A stretch of DNA of 64,000 bases from Bacillus sp. SB49. Its GTDB lineage: Bacteria; Bacillota; Bacilli; Bacillales; Halobacillaceae. The position numbers and the translations under genes were made by a program. Numbering within the stretch: position 1 is the first letter of the stretch; every line of letters starts with the position of its first letter. Positions 10,701-19,717 of the stretch are shown in pieces. The notes beneath the pieces were generated by a model. The model saw nothing but the letters and a program-made list of their open reading frames with translations, did not search any database and had not been told where the DNA came from. The stretch spans positions 1,773,501 through 1,837,500 of the forward strand of contig NZ_CP048117.1 in assembly GCF_000469135.2 (NCBI RefSeq), in the 5' to 3' direction.

Positions 10701-11997
10701 CTATGGGTACGTGAAAGGCTATGCTGGAGACCATCAGCTTCAATATAAAAATGCAGAGATAGACAGGCTCGTCCAGGGTTGTACAGGTGTCAAAAGGACA
10801 AGCGGGCAGCACCCCGGCGGGATCATCGTTGTTCCGGATGATATGGAAATTTATGATTTCTCTCCGATCCAGTATCCGGCGGATGATACGAAATCCGAGT
10901 GGAGAACGACCCACTTTGACTTCCACTCCATCCACGACAACTTGCTGAAGCTTGATATTCTCGGGCACGATGATCCGACGGTTATCCGCATGCTTCAGGA
11001 CTTAAGTGGAATCAATCAGAAGGAAATACCTGTCGACGATCCGGAAGTGATGAAGATTTTCAGCGGACCGGAAGCACTTGGTGTAACAGCAGAACAGATC
11101 ATGTGTAAGACAGGGACGCTGGGAGTACCGGAATTTGGTACACGCTTCGTCCGGCAGATGCTTGAAGATACGAAACCGAAGACGTTTGCCGAGCTAGTTA
11201 TTATATCAGGTCTGTCCCACGGGACGGATGTATGGCTTGGAAATGCGGAACAGTTGATTAATGACGGTATTTGTACATTGCCGGAAGTTATCGGGTGCCG
11301 GGACGATATCATGGTTTATTTGATGCACAAGGGTCTCGATCCATCTCTTGCTTTTAAAATCATGGAGTTTGTCCGTAAAGGACGGGGGCTTCAGGATGAG
11401 TGGATCGAAGAGATGAAGAAACACGGGGTGCCGGACTGGTATATCGACTCCTGTAAAAAGATCAAATACATGTTCCCTAAAGCCCACGCAGCAGCTTATG
11501 TCCTGATGGCGGTCCGAATCGCTTACTTCAAGGTTCATTATCCCATTTACTTCTATGCTGCTTACTTTACAGTTAGAGCAAGCGACTTCGAATTGGAAAC
11601 GATGATGAAAGGAGCGGACGCTATCCGCTCGAGAATCCAGGAGATACAAGGGAAGGGCCTTGACGCAACGCCGAAGGAGAAGAGCTTATTGACTGTTCTT
11701 GAGCTTTCCCTTGAGATGGCGGAACGTGGGTATGGGTTTAAGAATGTGGACCTTTACCAATCGAGCGCTACAGACTTTCTAGTAGAAGGAGATTATCTGA
11801 TCCCGCCATTCAACGCTGTGGACGGACTTGGAACGAATGCCGCGATCAATATTGTAAATGCAAGGAAAGAAGGCGAATTCTTATCCAAACAGGATTTAAG
11901 GGAACGCAGCCGTATCTCTAAGACCGTTCTCGAATACTTGGATAACTTTGGCTGTTTGGAAGGGATGCCGGAAGAAAACCAGCTTTCTCTATTCTAA
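7705..11997 (+). CDS. polC: DNA polymerase III alpha subunit, PolC type
   Basis: The replicative polymerase of Firmicutes with built-in proofreading. It has 1430 residues from the ATG at 7705, chosen because GAGGAGGA (7691-7698) lies six bases before it; an upstream GTG at 7678 lacks a site. Order of parts: N-terminal domain, OB fold (about 230-325), PHP domain beginning [15 protein letters not shown] (near 329) split by the 3'-5' exonuclease (FDVETTGL near 417), a zinc ribbon (CPSCQYN and CPECGT, about 905-935), then the polymerase core with [18 protein letters not shown] and the fingers region. It ends in QLSLF, a canonical beta-clamp binding pentapeptide. No breaks were seen. Confidence 0.98.
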   Translation: MSVSNQEKMHYLLEQIQFPHDLIESHFKDSRLEKVVVYRERKVWHFHFKLPKPLPPSVYELFTSKLTSAFRAIAEVSWTMETTEKELTPSDVLEYWQAFIRTLKNLTPGYKDLLMEQQPEVNGNKIMLTCRNLAESHAVQKNLEEPLKQFCSVTGLPPYMLSTRVKEEKEQIKKFQEERQKEDKILVQQAVKEQEERAKEKDDTKPKGPLEIGYKIQDDIVMMSDILEEERKLAVQGYVFDVEVKELRSGRHLLLLKVTDYSDSFSIKMFSRGDDHAEMFKHVEKGMWVKARGSIQTDNFTNELTMMANDINEVKPNLRRDEAPEGEKRIELHAHTTMSAMDAPVAPSRLVKQAADWGHEAVAITDHAVVQAYPDAYAAGQKNGIKILYGVEANLVDDGVPIAYEAQDRVLEDDVYVVFDVETTGLSAVYDQIIELAGVKVKGGEIIDRFESFANPHHPLSQTTIDLTGITDDMVKDAPEIGDVLKDFHEWMADDILVAHNASFDMGFLNAGFKRIDYGKAKNPVIDTLELARFLVPELKNHRLNTLCKKFDIELTQHHRAIYDAEATGYLLWKLLKRAFERGITNHKNLNDYMGEGKAYQRSRPFHCTLLAQNSTGLKNIYRLVSEAHVNYFYRVPRIPRSLLSKYREGILIGSGCDKGEVFETIMQKSEEEAEKVAEFYDYIEIQPPGNYNHLIEKDLVQTEAQVLDILKRLVAMGERLGKTVVATGNTHYLEPHEKQYRQILVSSQNGNPLNRQTLPEVHFKTTNEMIEELSFLGKDKAKELVVDNTHKVSGLIEDVKPVKDDLYTPNIEGAEQEIREMSYNKARSIYGEQIPDLIVKRLEKELDSIIGNGFAVIYLISQKLVTKSLEDGYLVGSRGSVGSSFVATMTDITEVNPLPPHYVCPSCQYNEFFTDGSVGSGFDLPEKECPECGTSLKKDGQDIPFETFLGFKGDKVPDIDLNFSGEYQPHAHNYTKELFGEDSVYRAGTIGTIAEKTAYGYVKGYAGDHQLQYKNAEIDRLVQGCTGVKRTSGQHPGGIIVVPDDMEIYDFSPIQYPADDTKSEWRTTHFDFHSIHDNLLKLDILGHDDPTVIRMLQDLSGINQKEIPVDDPEVMKIFSGPEALGVTAEQIMCKTGTLGVPEFGTRFVRQMLEDTKPKTFAELVIISGLSHGTDVWLGNAEQLINDGICTLPEVIGCRDDIMVYLMHKGLDPSLAFKIMEFVRKGRGLQDEWIEEMKKHGVPDWYIDSCKKIKYMFPKAHAAAYVLMAVRIAYFKVHYPIYFYAAYFTVRASDFELETMMKGADAIRSRIQEIQGKGLDATPKEKSLLTVLELSLEMAERGYGFKNVDLYQSSATDFLVEGDYLIPPFNAVDGLGTNAAINIVNARKEGEFLSKQDLRERSRISKTVLEYLDNFGCLEGMPEENQLSLF

Positions 11998-12099
11998 TCT
12001 TCCTACTTTGTGAGAGCCCGTGTCATTTTCTTCATGTGTTGCATAAATGAAGCATGTATGATATATTTCTAATGGTGAGAAGAGCGATACGAACGGCGG

Positions 12100-12240
12100 A
12101 AGAGTGGGGAAACCCACTCTTTCGTCATATTCCAGGCTCTTGCTTGTGGTTAAACTTCGATGCATCAGGGGCTTGGATGCCCACGAGACGAACCGCTATG
12201 ATTTATGTCATAGCGGTTTCTCGTGACATTTTACGTATAT
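12100..12240 (+). promoter_or_regulatory. Structured leader / candidate attenuator upstream of the rimP-nusA operon
   Basis: The 353-base gap between polC and rimP has no convincing gene. It holds three structures: a perfect 9-bp hairpin with a GAAA loop (AAGAGTGGG 12100-12108 with CCCACTCTT 12113-12121); a GCATC/GATGC hairpin (12162-12166, 12176-12180); and an 18-bp stem with a 2-base bulge, CACGAGA plus AACCGCTATGA (12182-12201) with TCATAGCGGTT plus TCTCGTG (12208-12225). Its tail, ACATTTTACG, is U-poor. CTTGTGG (12143-12149) can pair with CCACGAG (12181-12187), the foot of the big stem, which gives a competing fold. B. subtilis NusA is reported to control its own operon through NusA-dependent termination in this leader; a U-poor terminator fits that. 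The hairpin could instead simply end polC. Confidence 0.55.
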
Positions 12241-12350
12241 GCCTGAACCTGCGTAATGCTTTTTAGTCAACTTAGATAAACGGCTATGAAATCTGCAAAT
12301 CCATGCAATACTAATAGAAGCAAAGCATTGCAATTGAAGGAGGGAAGAAC

Positions 12351-12824
12351 ATGAGTAATCATGTCACATCCGTCACTGAACGTCTCGTTCAGCCTATATT
12401 GGATGAAATGAATTTGGAGCTTGTCGACGTGGAATACAAGAAAGAAGGACAGAACTGGTATCTGCGAGTCTTCATTGATAAAGAAGGCGGCATCGACATA
12501 GAAGAATGCGGACAAGTATCTGAACAGCTGAGTGAGAAATTGGACGAAGAAGATCCAATTGAAATTCCTTACTTTCTAGAAGTCGCATCACCAGGTGCAG
12601 AGCGACCGTTGAAAACGGAAGCCGACTTTAAGAAGTACGTCGGGGAATATGTCTATATGAAACTATACGAACCGATTGATGGAGAGAAAGAATTTGAAGG
12701 GACACTTAGAGCCTTTGAGGATGGGGTCGCTTCCGTCGAAATCACCATCAAGACGAGAAAGAAACAGTTGGACGTACCATTTGCTAAAATTGCAAAAGCA
12801 AATCTGGCTGTCACGTTTAATTAA
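12351..12824 (+). CDS. rimP: Ribosome maturation factor RimP
   Basis: Assists 30S subunit assembly in the cytosol. It has 157 residues: an N-terminal alpha/beta domain (to about 85) ending in the family motif [20 protein letters not shown], then a small SH3-like domain. The ATG at 12351 is preceded by AAGGAGGGAAG. It heads the rimP-nusA-rnpM-ylxQ-infB operon, conserved across bacteria, and follows the long structured leader at 12100-12240. Confidence 0.95.
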   Translation: MSNHVTSVTERLVQPILDEMNLELVDVEYKKEGQNWYLRVFIDKEGGIDIEECGQVSEQLSEKLDEEDPIEIPYFLEVASPGAERPLKTEADFKKYVGEYVYMKLYEPIDGEKEFEGTLRAFEDGVASVEITIKTRKKQLDVPFAKIAKANLAVTFN

Positions 12825-12838
12825 GGGGGAGAAAACCG

Positions 12839-13948
12839 TTGAGTAGTGAACTATTTGATGCCATGGATTATCTAGAGAAGGAAAAAGGCATCGACAAAAA
12901 CCTGTTGCTTGAAGCTTTGGAAGCAGCTTTGATCTCTGCATATAAGAAAAATTTCAATTCTGCAACGAACGTACGTGTGGATATTAATGAGCAGGAAAGT
13001 GCCATGAAGGTGCTTGCTCGTAAAGAAATTGTGGAAGAGGTTATGGATCCACAACAGGAGATTTCCTTGGAAGAAGCAAAAGGCATCGATCCTAACTATG
13101 AGCTGGAAGATGTCATAGAGCTTGAAGTAACGCCCATGGATTTCGGTCGAATCGCAGCACAGGCTGCGAAGCAGGTGGTAACACAGCGCGTACGGGAAGC
13201 AGAACGCGGTATTATTTACGGAGAGTACGTCGATCGCGAAGAAGATGTCATGACAGGTATCATTCAGCGTAAAGACCCGCGTTTCGTTTATGTCAACTTA
13301 GGCAAGATCGAAGCCCGTCTCCCTGAGGGAGAGCAGATGCCTACCGAAACTTACGAAGTGCATGACCGCCTCAAGGTGTTCGTCACGAAAGTAGAGAACA
13401 GCAACAAGGGTCCTCATATTTATGTGTCAAGAACACACCCAGGACTGCTTAAGCGCCTGTTCGAAATGGAAGTGCCGGAAATCTATGATGGTACGGTCGA
13501 AGTTAAATCCGTAGCGCGTGAAGCAGGTGACCGCTCGAAGATCTCTGTTTATGCAGAAGATCAGGAAATCGATCCGGTCGGTTCTTGTGTCGGTCAGCGT
13601 GGACAGCGTGTACAGGCAATCGTCAATGAGCTGAAGGGTGAAAAGATCGACATCGTGCAGTGGTCCGAAGATCCTGTAGAATACGTATCCAACGCTCTTA
13701 GTCCATCTAAGGTTATCGAAGTCCTCGTAAATGAAGAGGATAAAGCAACGACCGTTATCGTTCCGGATTATCAACTTTCCCTGGCAATCGGTAAGCGCGG
13801 GCAGAACGCACGCCTGGCAGCCAAGTTGACAGGATGGAAAATTGATATTAAGAGTGAGAGTGAAGCGCTTGAACAGGGAATCCTGACTAAAGCTTCCTCT
13901 GAAGGTGAAGACGCATCTGACCTTGACGAAGATTTGTTTGAAGAATAA
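12839..13948 (+). CDS. nusA: Transcription termination/antitermination factor NusA
   Basis: Binds RNA polymerase and nascent RNA and promotes pausing and intrinsic termination at weak hairpins. It has 369 residues with the RNAP-binding N-terminal domain (1-125), an S1 domain (about 135-200) and two KH domains ([14 protein letters not shown] and [19 protein letters not shown]). The acidic tail after 345 ([15 protein letters not shown]) replaces the C-terminal repeats of proteobacterial NusA, as is usual in Firmicutes. The start is TTG at 12839, eight bases after [26 protein letters not shown] aligns with relatives at this point. It probably represses its own operon. Confidence 0.96.
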   Translation: MSSELFDAMDYLEKEKGIDKNLLLEALEAALISAYKKNFNSATNVRVDINEQESAMKVLARKEIVEEVMDPQQEISLEEAKGIDPNYELEDVIELEVTPMDFGRIAAQAAKQVVTQRVREAERGIIYGEYVDREEDVMTGIIQRKDPRFVYVNLGKIEARLPEGEQMPTETYEVHDRLKVFVTKVENSNKGPHIYVSRTHPGLLKRLFEMEVPEIYDGTVEVKSVAREAGDRSKISVYAEDQEIDPVGSCVGQRGQRVQAIVNELKGEKIDIVQWSEDPVEYVSNALSPSKVIEVLVNEEDKATTVIVPDYQLSLAIGKRGQNARLAAKLTGWKIDIKSESEALEQGILTKASSEGEDASDLDEDLFEE

Positions 13949-13962
13949 GGAGGGGTGGTACG

Positions 13963-14238
13963 ATGACCCATTCCAAGAAACAACCCATGAGAAAGTGCGT
14001 CGTGACACAGGAAATGGTGCCGAAACAACAGTTGATCCGGATTGTCCGCAATAAAGAGGGAGAAATTTTTGTTGATGATACCGGTAAGAAGAACGGCCGA
14101 GGCGCCTATTTAACGAAAGATCTCGACGTCATAGCAAAGGCGGAAAAGGGCCAGGTGCTCAACCGCCATCTGAAAGCAGATGTCGATGCCGGCATTTATC
14201 AACAACTTAAAGATATAGTGCAGGCAGAACGAGCATGA
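13963..14238 (+). CDS. rnpM: RnpM/YlxR, RNase P modulator (DUF448)
   Basis: A 91-residue basic protein of the YlxR family. Recent work on B. subtilis calls it RnpM because it binds the RNase P RNA and tunes its activity; I give the symbol on that family knowledge. The conserved [19 protein letters not shown] and GRGAYL motifs (about 9-27 and 45-50) are present. The ATG has GGAGGGGTGG upstream, and the stop overlaps the ylxQ start by four bases, so the two are translationally coupled in the nusA operon. Confidence 0.9.
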   Translation: MTHSKKQPMRKCVVTQEMVPKQQLIRIVRNKEGEIFVDDTGKKNGRGAYLTKDLDVIAKAEKGQVLNRHLKADVDAGIYQQLKDIVQAERA

Positions 14239-14549
14239 AAAAGCCATATTTGAACTTGCTCGGCATGGCCATGAGAGCCGGTAAATGTACGCTTGGCGAG
14301 GAATCCATCGTCCGTGATATCCAGAAAAGACGGGCGAAACTGGTTCTCATTGCAGAAGACATCGGCCCGCAAACGAAAAAGAAGCTCACAGACAAGTGCA
14401 GCTTTTATGAAATACCTTGTTATACCGTGGACGATCGCCAAACATTGTCCCAGGCCATCGGAAAGACAGGGAGAGTCGCGATCGCAGTTCTAGAGAAAGG
14501 ATTCGCTGAGAAATTGCAATCGCTGCTCGATGAATCCATTCGGGGGTGA
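14235..14549 (+). CDS. ylxQ: YlxQ, L7Ae-family RNA-binding protein
   Basis: A 104-residue protein of the L7Ae/L30e/Gadd45 fold. Relatives bind kink-turn RNA, but the target of YlxQ is not firmly known. [19 protein letters not shown] (about 6-24) and [16 protein letters not shown] are typical. It starts on ATGA overlapping rnpM, and its stop is just before the infB ribosome binding site, so it is fixed inside the nusA-infB operon. Function beyond RNA binding is inference from the fold. Confidence 0.88.
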   Translation: MKKPYLNLLGMAMRAGKCTLGEESIVRDIQKRRAKLVLIAEDIGPQTKKKLTDKCSFYEIPCYTVDDRQTLSQAIGKTGRVAIAVLEKGFAEKLQSLLDESIRG

Positions 14550-14556
14550 AAGATTT

Positions 14557-16599
14557 ATGAGTAAAATTCGCGTATACGAATATGCAAAGAAAAATGAACT
14601 ATCAAGCAAGCAGGTAATTGAGAAACTGCAGAATCTAAATATAGAAGTGAACAACCATATGTCCACATTAGAAGATGGAGCTGCAGAAAAGCTGGATAAG
14701 GCTTTCGGCAAAGGGCAGAAAGCTAACAGCTCTAAAGGAAACGCTCCGAAGAACAACAGCAAGAAGCCGAATAATAACAACAAAAACCAGCGTAACAAAG
14801 GTCAAAAGCCGGCGCCACAGCAGCAGAGGAAGCCTAAGAAACAGATGCCTGAGAAGATTACGTTCGCAGGCAGCCTGACTGTAGGGGAACTTGCTGATAA
14901 ACTGAACAAAGATTCTTCTGAAATCATCAAAAAACTTATGTTCCTTGGCGTCATGGCTACGAAAAACCAGGAATTGGACGCGGATACAATTGAGCTTATC
15001 TGTACAGAATTTGATGTCGAAGTGGAAGAAGAAATCATCGTTGATGAAACAGATATCGAGAACATGACGTTTGACGATGCACCGGAAGACTTGAAAGAGC
15101 GCCCGGCGGTTGTAACGATCATGGGTCACGTTGACCACGGTAAAACGACGCTTCTGGATCAGATTCGTAATACGAAGGTAACCGAAGGCGAAGCCGGAGG
15201 AATCACGCAGCACATTGGTGCTTACCAAATTGAAGAAAACGATAAGAAAATTACGTTCCTTGATACCCCTGGTCACGCTGCGTTTACAAGTATGCGTTCC
15301 CGCGGTGCACAGGTAACTGACATTGCGATTCTCGTCGTAGCAGCTGATGATGGAGTTATGCCTCAAACAAAAGAAGCAATCAGCCATGCGAAAGCGGCGG
15401 AAGTACCAATCATCGTAGCTGTGAACAAGATGGACAAAGAAGGTGCTAATCCTGAGCGCGTGATGCAGGAATTGATGGAATATGAACTCATCGCCGAAGA
15501 TTTCGGTGGAGAGACGATCTTCGTGAAGATGTCTGCCGTTAAAGGTGAAGGAATCGATGATCTCCTGGAAATGATCGTACTTGTTTCCGAGATGGAAGAA
15601 TTAAAAGCAAACCCTGAACGTCCGGCATATGGTACTGTAATTGAAGCGGAACTTGACAAAGGCCGTGGGCCGGTTGCGACCCTTCTTGTACAGAACGGTA
15701 CCCTTAACGTAAGTGACTCTATCGTTGTAGGTAATACGTGGGGACGTGTACGTGCCATGGTCAACGATATCGGCCGCCGAGTTAAAGTTGCTGGTCCATC
15801 GACACCTGTTGAAATTACCGGTTTGAACAACGTACCGCAGGCCGGCGACCGCTTCCTGGTTTTTGACGATGAGAAGAAAGCCCGCTCCGTAGGGGAAGCT
15901 CGTGCACAAAGACAGCTGGAGGAAAATCGTTCCGCTACAGCTAAAGTCAGCCTTGATGATTTGTTTGAACAGATCAAGCAGGGAGATGTCAAAGAAATCA
16001 ATTTGATCGTCAAAGGGGACGTGCAAGGTTCTGTCGAAGCACTTGCAGGTTCCTTGGAGAAGATCGAAGTGGAAGGCGTCAAAGTTAAGATCATTCACAC
16101 AGGTGTAGGTGCAATTACAGAGTCCGATGTGACACTTGCATCCGCATCCAATGCCATCATTATTGGTTTCAATGTCCGTCCAGACGGGAATGCTAGAAAA
16201 GCAGCGGAGTCCGAGGATGTAGAAATCCGTCTGCACAATATCATTTACAAAGTGATGGAAGAAATTGAATCAGCGATGAAAGGTATGCTTGATCCGGAGT
16301 ACGAAGAAAAAATTATCGGTCAGGTGGAAGTTCGTGAAATCTTCAAAGTGTCTAAAATCGGTACAATCGCCGGTTCTTATGTCACAGATGGTAAGATTAC
16401 ACGCCATTCCGGTATCCGCGTCATCCGTGACGGTGTCGTCATTTATGAAGGTGAAATCGATGCATTGAAACGTTTTAAAGATGATGCAAAAGAAGTAGCC
16501 CAAGGATATGAGTGTGGAATTACGGTCAAGAATTTCAACGACATTAAAGTCGGAGACATTATTGAACCATACGAAATGCAGGAAATTGAGCGCGCATGA
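14557..16599 (+). CDS. infB: Translation initiation factor IF-2
   Basis: The GTPase that places fMet-tRNA on the 30S subunit. It has 680 residues from the ATG at 14557, which has GGGGGTG at 14542-14548; an upstream in-frame ATG at 14530 lies inside ylxQ. Domain order: IF2 N-terminal domain (1-50), a low-complexity Asn/Lys/Gln-rich linker (about 55-98), a second N domain (about 100-150), the G domain with [13 protein letters not shown] (from 189) and NKMD, then domains II to IV. It is somewhat shorter than the B. subtilis protein, owing to the short linker. ylxP overlaps its stop by four bases. Confidence 0.97.
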   Translation: MSKIRVYEYAKKNELSSKQVIEKLQNLNIEVNNHMSTLEDGAAEKLDKAFGKGQKANSSKGNAPKNNSKKPNNNNKNQRNKGQKPAPQQQRKPKKQMPEKITFAGSLTVGELADKLNKDSSEIIKKLMFLGVMATKNQELDADTIELICTEFDVEVEEEIIVDETDIENMTFDDAPEDLKERPAVVTIMGHVDHGKTTLLDQIRNTKVTEGEAGGITQHIGAYQIEENDKKITFLDTPGHAAFTSMRSRGAQVTDIAILVVAADDGVMPQTKEAISHAKAAEVPIIVAVNKMDKEGANPERVMQELMEYELIAEDFGGETIFVKMSAVKGEGIDDLLEMIVLVSEMEELKANPERPAYGTVIEAELDKGRGPVATLLVQNGTLNVSDSIVVGNTWGRVRAMVNDIGRRVKVAGPSTPVEITGLNNVPQAGDRFLVFDDEKKARSVGEARAQRQLEENRSATAKVSLDDLFEQIKQGDVKEINLIVKGDVQGSVEALAGSLEKIEVEGVKVKIIHTGVGAITESDVTLASASNAIIIGFNVRPDGNARKAAESEDVEIRLHNIIYKVMEEIESAMKGMLDPEYEEKIIGQVEVREIFKVSKIGTIAGSYVTDGKITRHSGIRVIRDGVVIYEGEIDALKRFKDDAKEVAQGYECGITVKNFNDIKVGDIIEPYEMQEIERA

Positions 16600-16874
16600 T
16601 TATAAGCGCAGAAGTGGATGCTTTTATCTATGATGCGCAGTCCTTGAAAGAGAAGCGTGCCGTATTGAAGAGGATTCAGACGAGGCTTCATAATGAGTTT
16701 AACATCGCTGTCAGTGAACTGGAGTTCCAGGATCTCTGGCAGCGGACCCGCCTCGGTCTTGTTACGATTGCGAGCAGTAAGAAGGTCGCAGAACAGACGA
16801 TGCAGCAGGCTCTCTCTTTCATTGATTCATTCCCAGAGATCGAACGTACAGAGACGAATCTGGAATGGCTTTGA
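16596..16874 (+). CDS. ylxP: YlxP, DUF503 family protein
   Basis: A 92-residue conserved protein that follows infB and precedes rbfA in nearly all Bacillaceae. [20 protein letters not shown] and the [19 protein letters not shown] region are characteristic of DUF503. A role in ribosome assembly or translation has been suggested from its position only. The start ATG overlaps the infB stop (ATGA). Confidence 0.88.
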   Translation: MIISAEVDAFIYDAQSLKEKRAVLKRIQTRLHNEFNIAVSELEFQDLWQRTRLGLVTIASSKKVAEQTMQQALSFIDSFPEIERTETNLEWL

Positions 16875-16900
16875 TGTTTGTGTAGAAGAGGTGAATAAAG

Positions 16901-17251
16901 ATGAACGATTTACGAGCAAGCCGCGTCGGTGAGCAGATGAAAAAAGAGATGAGTGACATCATCTCTAAGAAAATCAAAGATCCGCGCGTAGGCTTTGTAA
17001 CCGTCACCGAAGTCAAAGTGACGGGTGATTTGCAACAGGCAAAAGTATACATTTCCGTATTGGGAGACGAAAAACAACGGCATGATACCCTTGTTGGCTT
17101 AGCAAAAGCGAAAGGCTTCATCCGTTCTGAAATTGGTCAGAGAATTCGACTCCGTAAAACGCCGGAGATCATGTTTGAATTCGATGAAGCGATTGAACGC
17201 GGGAATCGTATTGAAACACTCCTCCGTGATTTGGATGATACGGAAAGCTGA
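16901..17251 (+). CDS. rbfA: 30S ribosome-binding factor A
   Basis: A KH-like protein that helps process and fold 16S rRNA late in 30S assembly. It has 116 residues. Visible family motifs are [21 protein letters not shown] near the start (the run is longer than shown only in part here) and the C-terminal [18 protein letters not shown] block (about 88-105). It ends the rimP-to-rbfA operon: a strong hairpin with a T-rich tail follows seven bases after the stop. Confidence 0.95.
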   Translation: MNDLRASRVGEQMKKEMSDIISKKIKDPRVGFVTVTEVKVTGDLQQAKVYISVLGDEKQRHDTLVGLAKAKGFIRSEIGQRIRLRKTPEIMFEFDEAIERGNRIETLLRDLDDTES

Positions 17252-17257
17252 TAATGG

Positions 17258-17287
17258 AATCCGTGCTTGTTTAAGCACGGATTTTAT
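17258..17287 (+). terminator. Intrinsic terminator between rbfA and truB
   Basis: AATCCGTGCTT (17258-17268) pairs perfectly with AAGCACGGATT (17273-17283) around a GTTT loop, followed by TTATCTGTTCTTTTT. Confidence 0.85.
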
Positions 17288-17322
17288 CTGTTCTTTTTAA
17301 TTTCAGGATGGAGGTGGAAGCT

Positions 17323-18219
17323 ATGGATGGAATCTTACCATTATGGAAACCTAAAGGGTTTACATCTCATGACTGCGTCAGTAAAGCGCGTGGTATGTTG
17401 AGAATGAAGAAAATCGGCCACACAGGTACGCTTGATCCGGATGTCGAAGGTGTCCTGCCATTGTGCGTTGGAAAGGCGACGAAAATTGTTCCGTTTCTGA
17501 CGGACACCGACAAAGTATACGAAGCCGTAGTGACCTTGGGGTATTCGACAGATACAGAGGATGCCGGAGGGAATCAGGTGGAAACGCTCAGCGTGGACAA
17601 ACCGGTGGATAAAACACAAATTAAAGAGACACTTCGGTCTTTCGAAGGAAGAATTACTCAGACTCCTCCGATGTACTCGGCGGTTAAAGTAAACGGCAGG
17701 CGGCTCTACGAATACGCAAGAGAAGGAAAAGTTATCGAACGGCCGACGCGTCATGTGACCATTAAGGAAATTGCGCTTACGTCGGTAGATGAATCTGTTC
17801 AGAACGGTACTTTCTCGTTCTCCTTCCGCGCTGTATGCTCAAAAGGTACATACATCCGGACTCTCTGCGTGGATATAGGGAAAGCACTCGGATTTCCTGC
17901 TCATATGTCTTCTCTGGTACGTACGAAGACAGGAGGCATTGAGAAAGGGGACTGCTACACCTTCGATCAGCTGCAAGAGGCAGCAGATGAAGGAAGAATC
18001 AGTGAATTTCTGCTTCCGCTTCAACGGGGCCTTACCCATCTTCCTGTTCTTGAAGTGACAGAAGCAGAGCAGGCAATGATTGCGAACGGAAGAGTACTGG
18101 AGGAGCCGGACAATTTCTCAGAAGACGTTTTTGTAGTCTCCCGTTTGGATACGGCGCTGGCCATTTATCAGAAACATCCGGAGAAACCTGGAAAGATCAA
18201 GCCTGTCCGGGTATTCTGA
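17323..18219 (+). CDS. truB: tRNA pseudouridine-55 synthase
   Basis: Makes pseudouridine 55 in the T-loop of all tRNAs. It has 298 residues from the ATG at 17323, chosen because GGAGGTGG (17310-17317) lies five bases before it; the ATG at 17308 would overlap that site. The catalytic aspartate is D38 in IGHTGTLDPD, and MYSAVKVNGRRLYEYAREG and the KGTYIRTLCVDIG block are intact. A short PUA-like C-terminal domain follows. It is followed by ribF 42 bases later, the usual pair. Confidence 0.96.
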   Translation: MDGILPLWKPKGFTSHDCVSKARGMLRMKKIGHTGTLDPDVEGVLPLCVGKATKIVPFLTDTDKVYEAVVTLGYSTDTEDAGGNQVETLSVDKPVDKTQIKETLRSFEGRITQTPPMYSAVKVNGRRLYEYAREGKVIERPTRHVTIKEIALTSVDESVQNGTFSFSFRAVCSKGTYIRTLCVDIGKALGFPAHMSSLVRTKTGGIEKGDCYTFDQLQEAADEGRISEFLLPLQRGLTHLPVLEVTEAEQAMIANGRVLEEPDNFSEDVFVVSRLDTALAIYQKHPEKPGKIKPVRVF

Positions 18220-18261
18220 AAGAATAGGAAGCAACAATTACAGTAAAGCGCAGGTGAGTTA

Positions 18262-19200
18262 ATGGAAACGTTTCATTTATCGCAGTCATCGCCTGTAGAT
18301 CCTTTGGAGATCGAGCCGAATGTAACGGCCGTCGGTTTTTTTGACGGTATTCACAAGGGTCATCAGAAGGTTATAAAAGCCGCGGGTAGGAAGGCAGACG
18401 AACTTGGTTTGAAGCGAGCGGTCATGACATTTGATCCTCATCCGTCGGTCGTATTGAAAAACAGCGGAAAAAAGGCAAGGTATATCACACCCCTTGGAGA
18501 GAAGAAAGCAATCCTTAAAGAAATGGGCATCGACTACCTATTCGTCGTCCGCTTCGACAAGGGGCTCGCTTCTTTGTCTCCACAAGATTTTGTTGAGCAC
18601 TATTTTGTAGGACTGCATGTAAAACACGTCGTAGCCGGGTTTGATTTTACTTATGGATATAAAGGCGTGGGATCTATGCGTACACTTCCTGACGATGCCA
18701 GGGGCCGGTTGACTCATACAGTCATTGAGAAAGTGGAGAAGGATCAAGAGAAAGTCAGCTCCACGCGGATTCGGAAGCTGTTGGATACAGGGGAGGTCAG
18801 TGAAGTAGAACGGCTGCTCGGAAGACCCTTCTATATCACAGGGAAAGTTGTCTCCGGTGAAAAACGGAGCAGAACCAGTGGTTATCCGACCGCAGACATA
18901 CAGGTGGATGAGAGCTTTTACCTTCCGAAACCGGGAGTGTACGCCGTTTCGATCCGTCTTAAAGGGAAGAAGCTGTTGGGTATGGCGAATTTAGAGCAGA
19001 AACCGATGTTTTATGATACCCAGCATGTAAGTCTGGAAGTGCATGCTTTTGATTTTCGTGGAGACTGGTACGGTGAATGTCTTGCGGTGTGCTTCCATCA
19101 GCGGATCCGCAGCGAGCGTAACTTTTCTGATACGGAGGAGATTGCGGGCCAGCGGAAGCAGGACGAAGCTGAGGTTCGTACATTTTTTAAGAGGAATTGA
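18262..19200 (+). CDS. ribF: Bifunctional riboflavin kinase / FMN adenylyltransferase
   Basis: Converts riboflavin to FMN and then FAD. It has 312 residues. The N-terminal nucleotidyltransferase domain carries VGFFDGIHKGHQKVI (24-38) and FVVRFDKGLASLSPQDF; the C-terminal kinase domain begins near 180 and shows TSGYPTADIQ. ATG at 18262 with CAGGTGAG upstream. The gene is called ribC in some B. subtilis literature. Its start and neighbourhood hold no FMN riboswitch, so it looks constitutively expressed with truB. Confidence 0.95.
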   Translation: METFHLSQSSPVDPLEIEPNVTAVGFFDGIHKGHQKVIKAAGRKADELGLKRAVMTFDPHPSVVLKNSGKKARYITPLGEKKAILKEMGIDYLFVVRFDKGLASLSPQDFVEHYFVGLHVKHVVAGFDFTYGYKGVGSMRTLPDDARGRLTHTVIEKVEKDQEKVSSTRIRKLLDTGEVSEVERLLGRPFYITGKVVSGEKRSRTSGYPTADIQVDESFYLPKPGVYAVSIRLKGKKLLGMANLEQKPMFYDTQHVSLEVHAFDFRGDWYGECLAVCFHQRIRSERNFSDTEEIAGQRKQDEAEVRTFFKRN

Positions 19201-19215
19201 CGGTTTCCCTTGCAT

Positions 19216-19245
19216 TTCACCTGAAAAAAATGTAGTCTTTACTAT
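19216..19245 (+). promoter_or_regulatory. Possible promoter of rpsO
   Basis: TTCACC (19216-19221) and TACTAT (19240-19245) are 18 bases apart; each matches four of six consensus bases. A start near 19252 would lie exactly at the head of the structured rpsO leader, which is the main support. Confidence 0.35.
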
Positions 19246-19251
19246 GGAACC

Positions 19252-19328
19252 TTCGCTTGGCGGAACGTAGCTCCGACGTCCGCTCGGGGATAGGGAATTC
19301 TTAACTATTTATAGGAGGTGTAGCTATA
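19252..19328 (+). promoter_or_regulatory. Candidate S15 autoregulatory mRNA leader
   Basis: The 77 bases before rpsO fold into a GC-rich hairpin, GCGGAACGT (19260-19268) with ACGTCCGC (19276-19283), with one bulged A and a CUUG/CGGGG extension below it. The ribosome binding site TAGGAGGTG follows. S15 represses its own translation through leader RNAs of several shapes, including in Bacillaceae; assignment here rests on position and the stem, not on a matched consensus. Confidence 0.45.
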
Positions 19329-19598
19329 ATGGCTATCACAAAACAACGTAAACAAGAACTAATCAATGAGTACAAAACTCATGACAATGACACTGGTTCT
19401 CCAGAAGTACAAATCGCTGTACTTACTGAGCAAATCACGACATTGAACGATCACCTGCGTACACACAAGCAGGACCACCACTCTCGCCGTGGATTGCTTA
19501 AAATGGTAGGTAAGCGTCGTAACCTATTGAACTACCTACGTAATAAAGACATTACACGTTACCGTGAGTTAATCAAGAGCCTTGGCTTGCGTCGTTAA
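19329..19598 (+). CDS. rpsO: 30S ribosomal protein S15
   Basis: Primary-binding small-subunit protein that contacts 16S rRNA helices 20-22 and bridges to the 50S. It has 89 residues, standard. The motifs [19 protein letters not shown] and [12 protein letters not shown] are intact. The ATG has a strong TAGGAGGTG site. It is transcribed alone, with a strong terminator nine bases after the stop, and is followed by pnp, the common rpsO-pnp pair. Confidence 0.98.
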   Translation: MAITKQRKQELINEYKTHDNDTGSPEVQIAVLTEQITTLNDHLRTHKQDHHSRRGLLKMVGKRRNLLNYLRNKDITRYRELIKSLGLRR

Positions 19599-19606
19599 TG
19601 GATGGG

Positions 19607-19633
19607 AAAAAGCGGGAGTATTCCCGCTTTTTC
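19607..19633 (+). terminator. Intrinsic terminator after rpsO
   Basis: AAAAAGCGGGA (19607-19617) pairs perfectly with TCCCGCTTTTT (19622-19632) around GTAT. The A-run on the left and T-run on the right make it active in both directions. Confidence 0.9.
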
Positions 19634-19650
19634 TGTATGTTTACATACAG
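19633..19650 (+). other. Hairpin in the pnp leader
   Basis: CTGTATG (19633-19639) and CATACAG (19644-19650) form a perfect 7-bp stem with a TTTA loop directly after the rpsO terminator. pnp leaders in other bacteria carry a hairpin used for RNase processing and autocontrol; a role here is only a suggestion. Confidence 0.35.
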
Positions 19651-19717
19651 AAGGGTGTAAACTGTTCATAGCCCCTTAAGTTGAAAATGAGAGTTATTGA
19701 GAGGAGTTAAGTTCTTT

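Noticed and set aside
12054-12266. 70-codon open frame in the polC-rimP gap
   Set aside because: It runs through three RNA stems, has no ribosome binding site and no protein-like composition; the structured-leader reading explains the sequence better.
14668-15387. Long minus-strand open frame opposite infB, and similar long antisense frames elsewhere (for example opposite polC, tdh and rny)
   Set aside because: They mirror strongly conserved sense genes, have no ribosome binding sites and their compositions (Phe, Ser, Arg, Cys rich) are those of antisense shadows.
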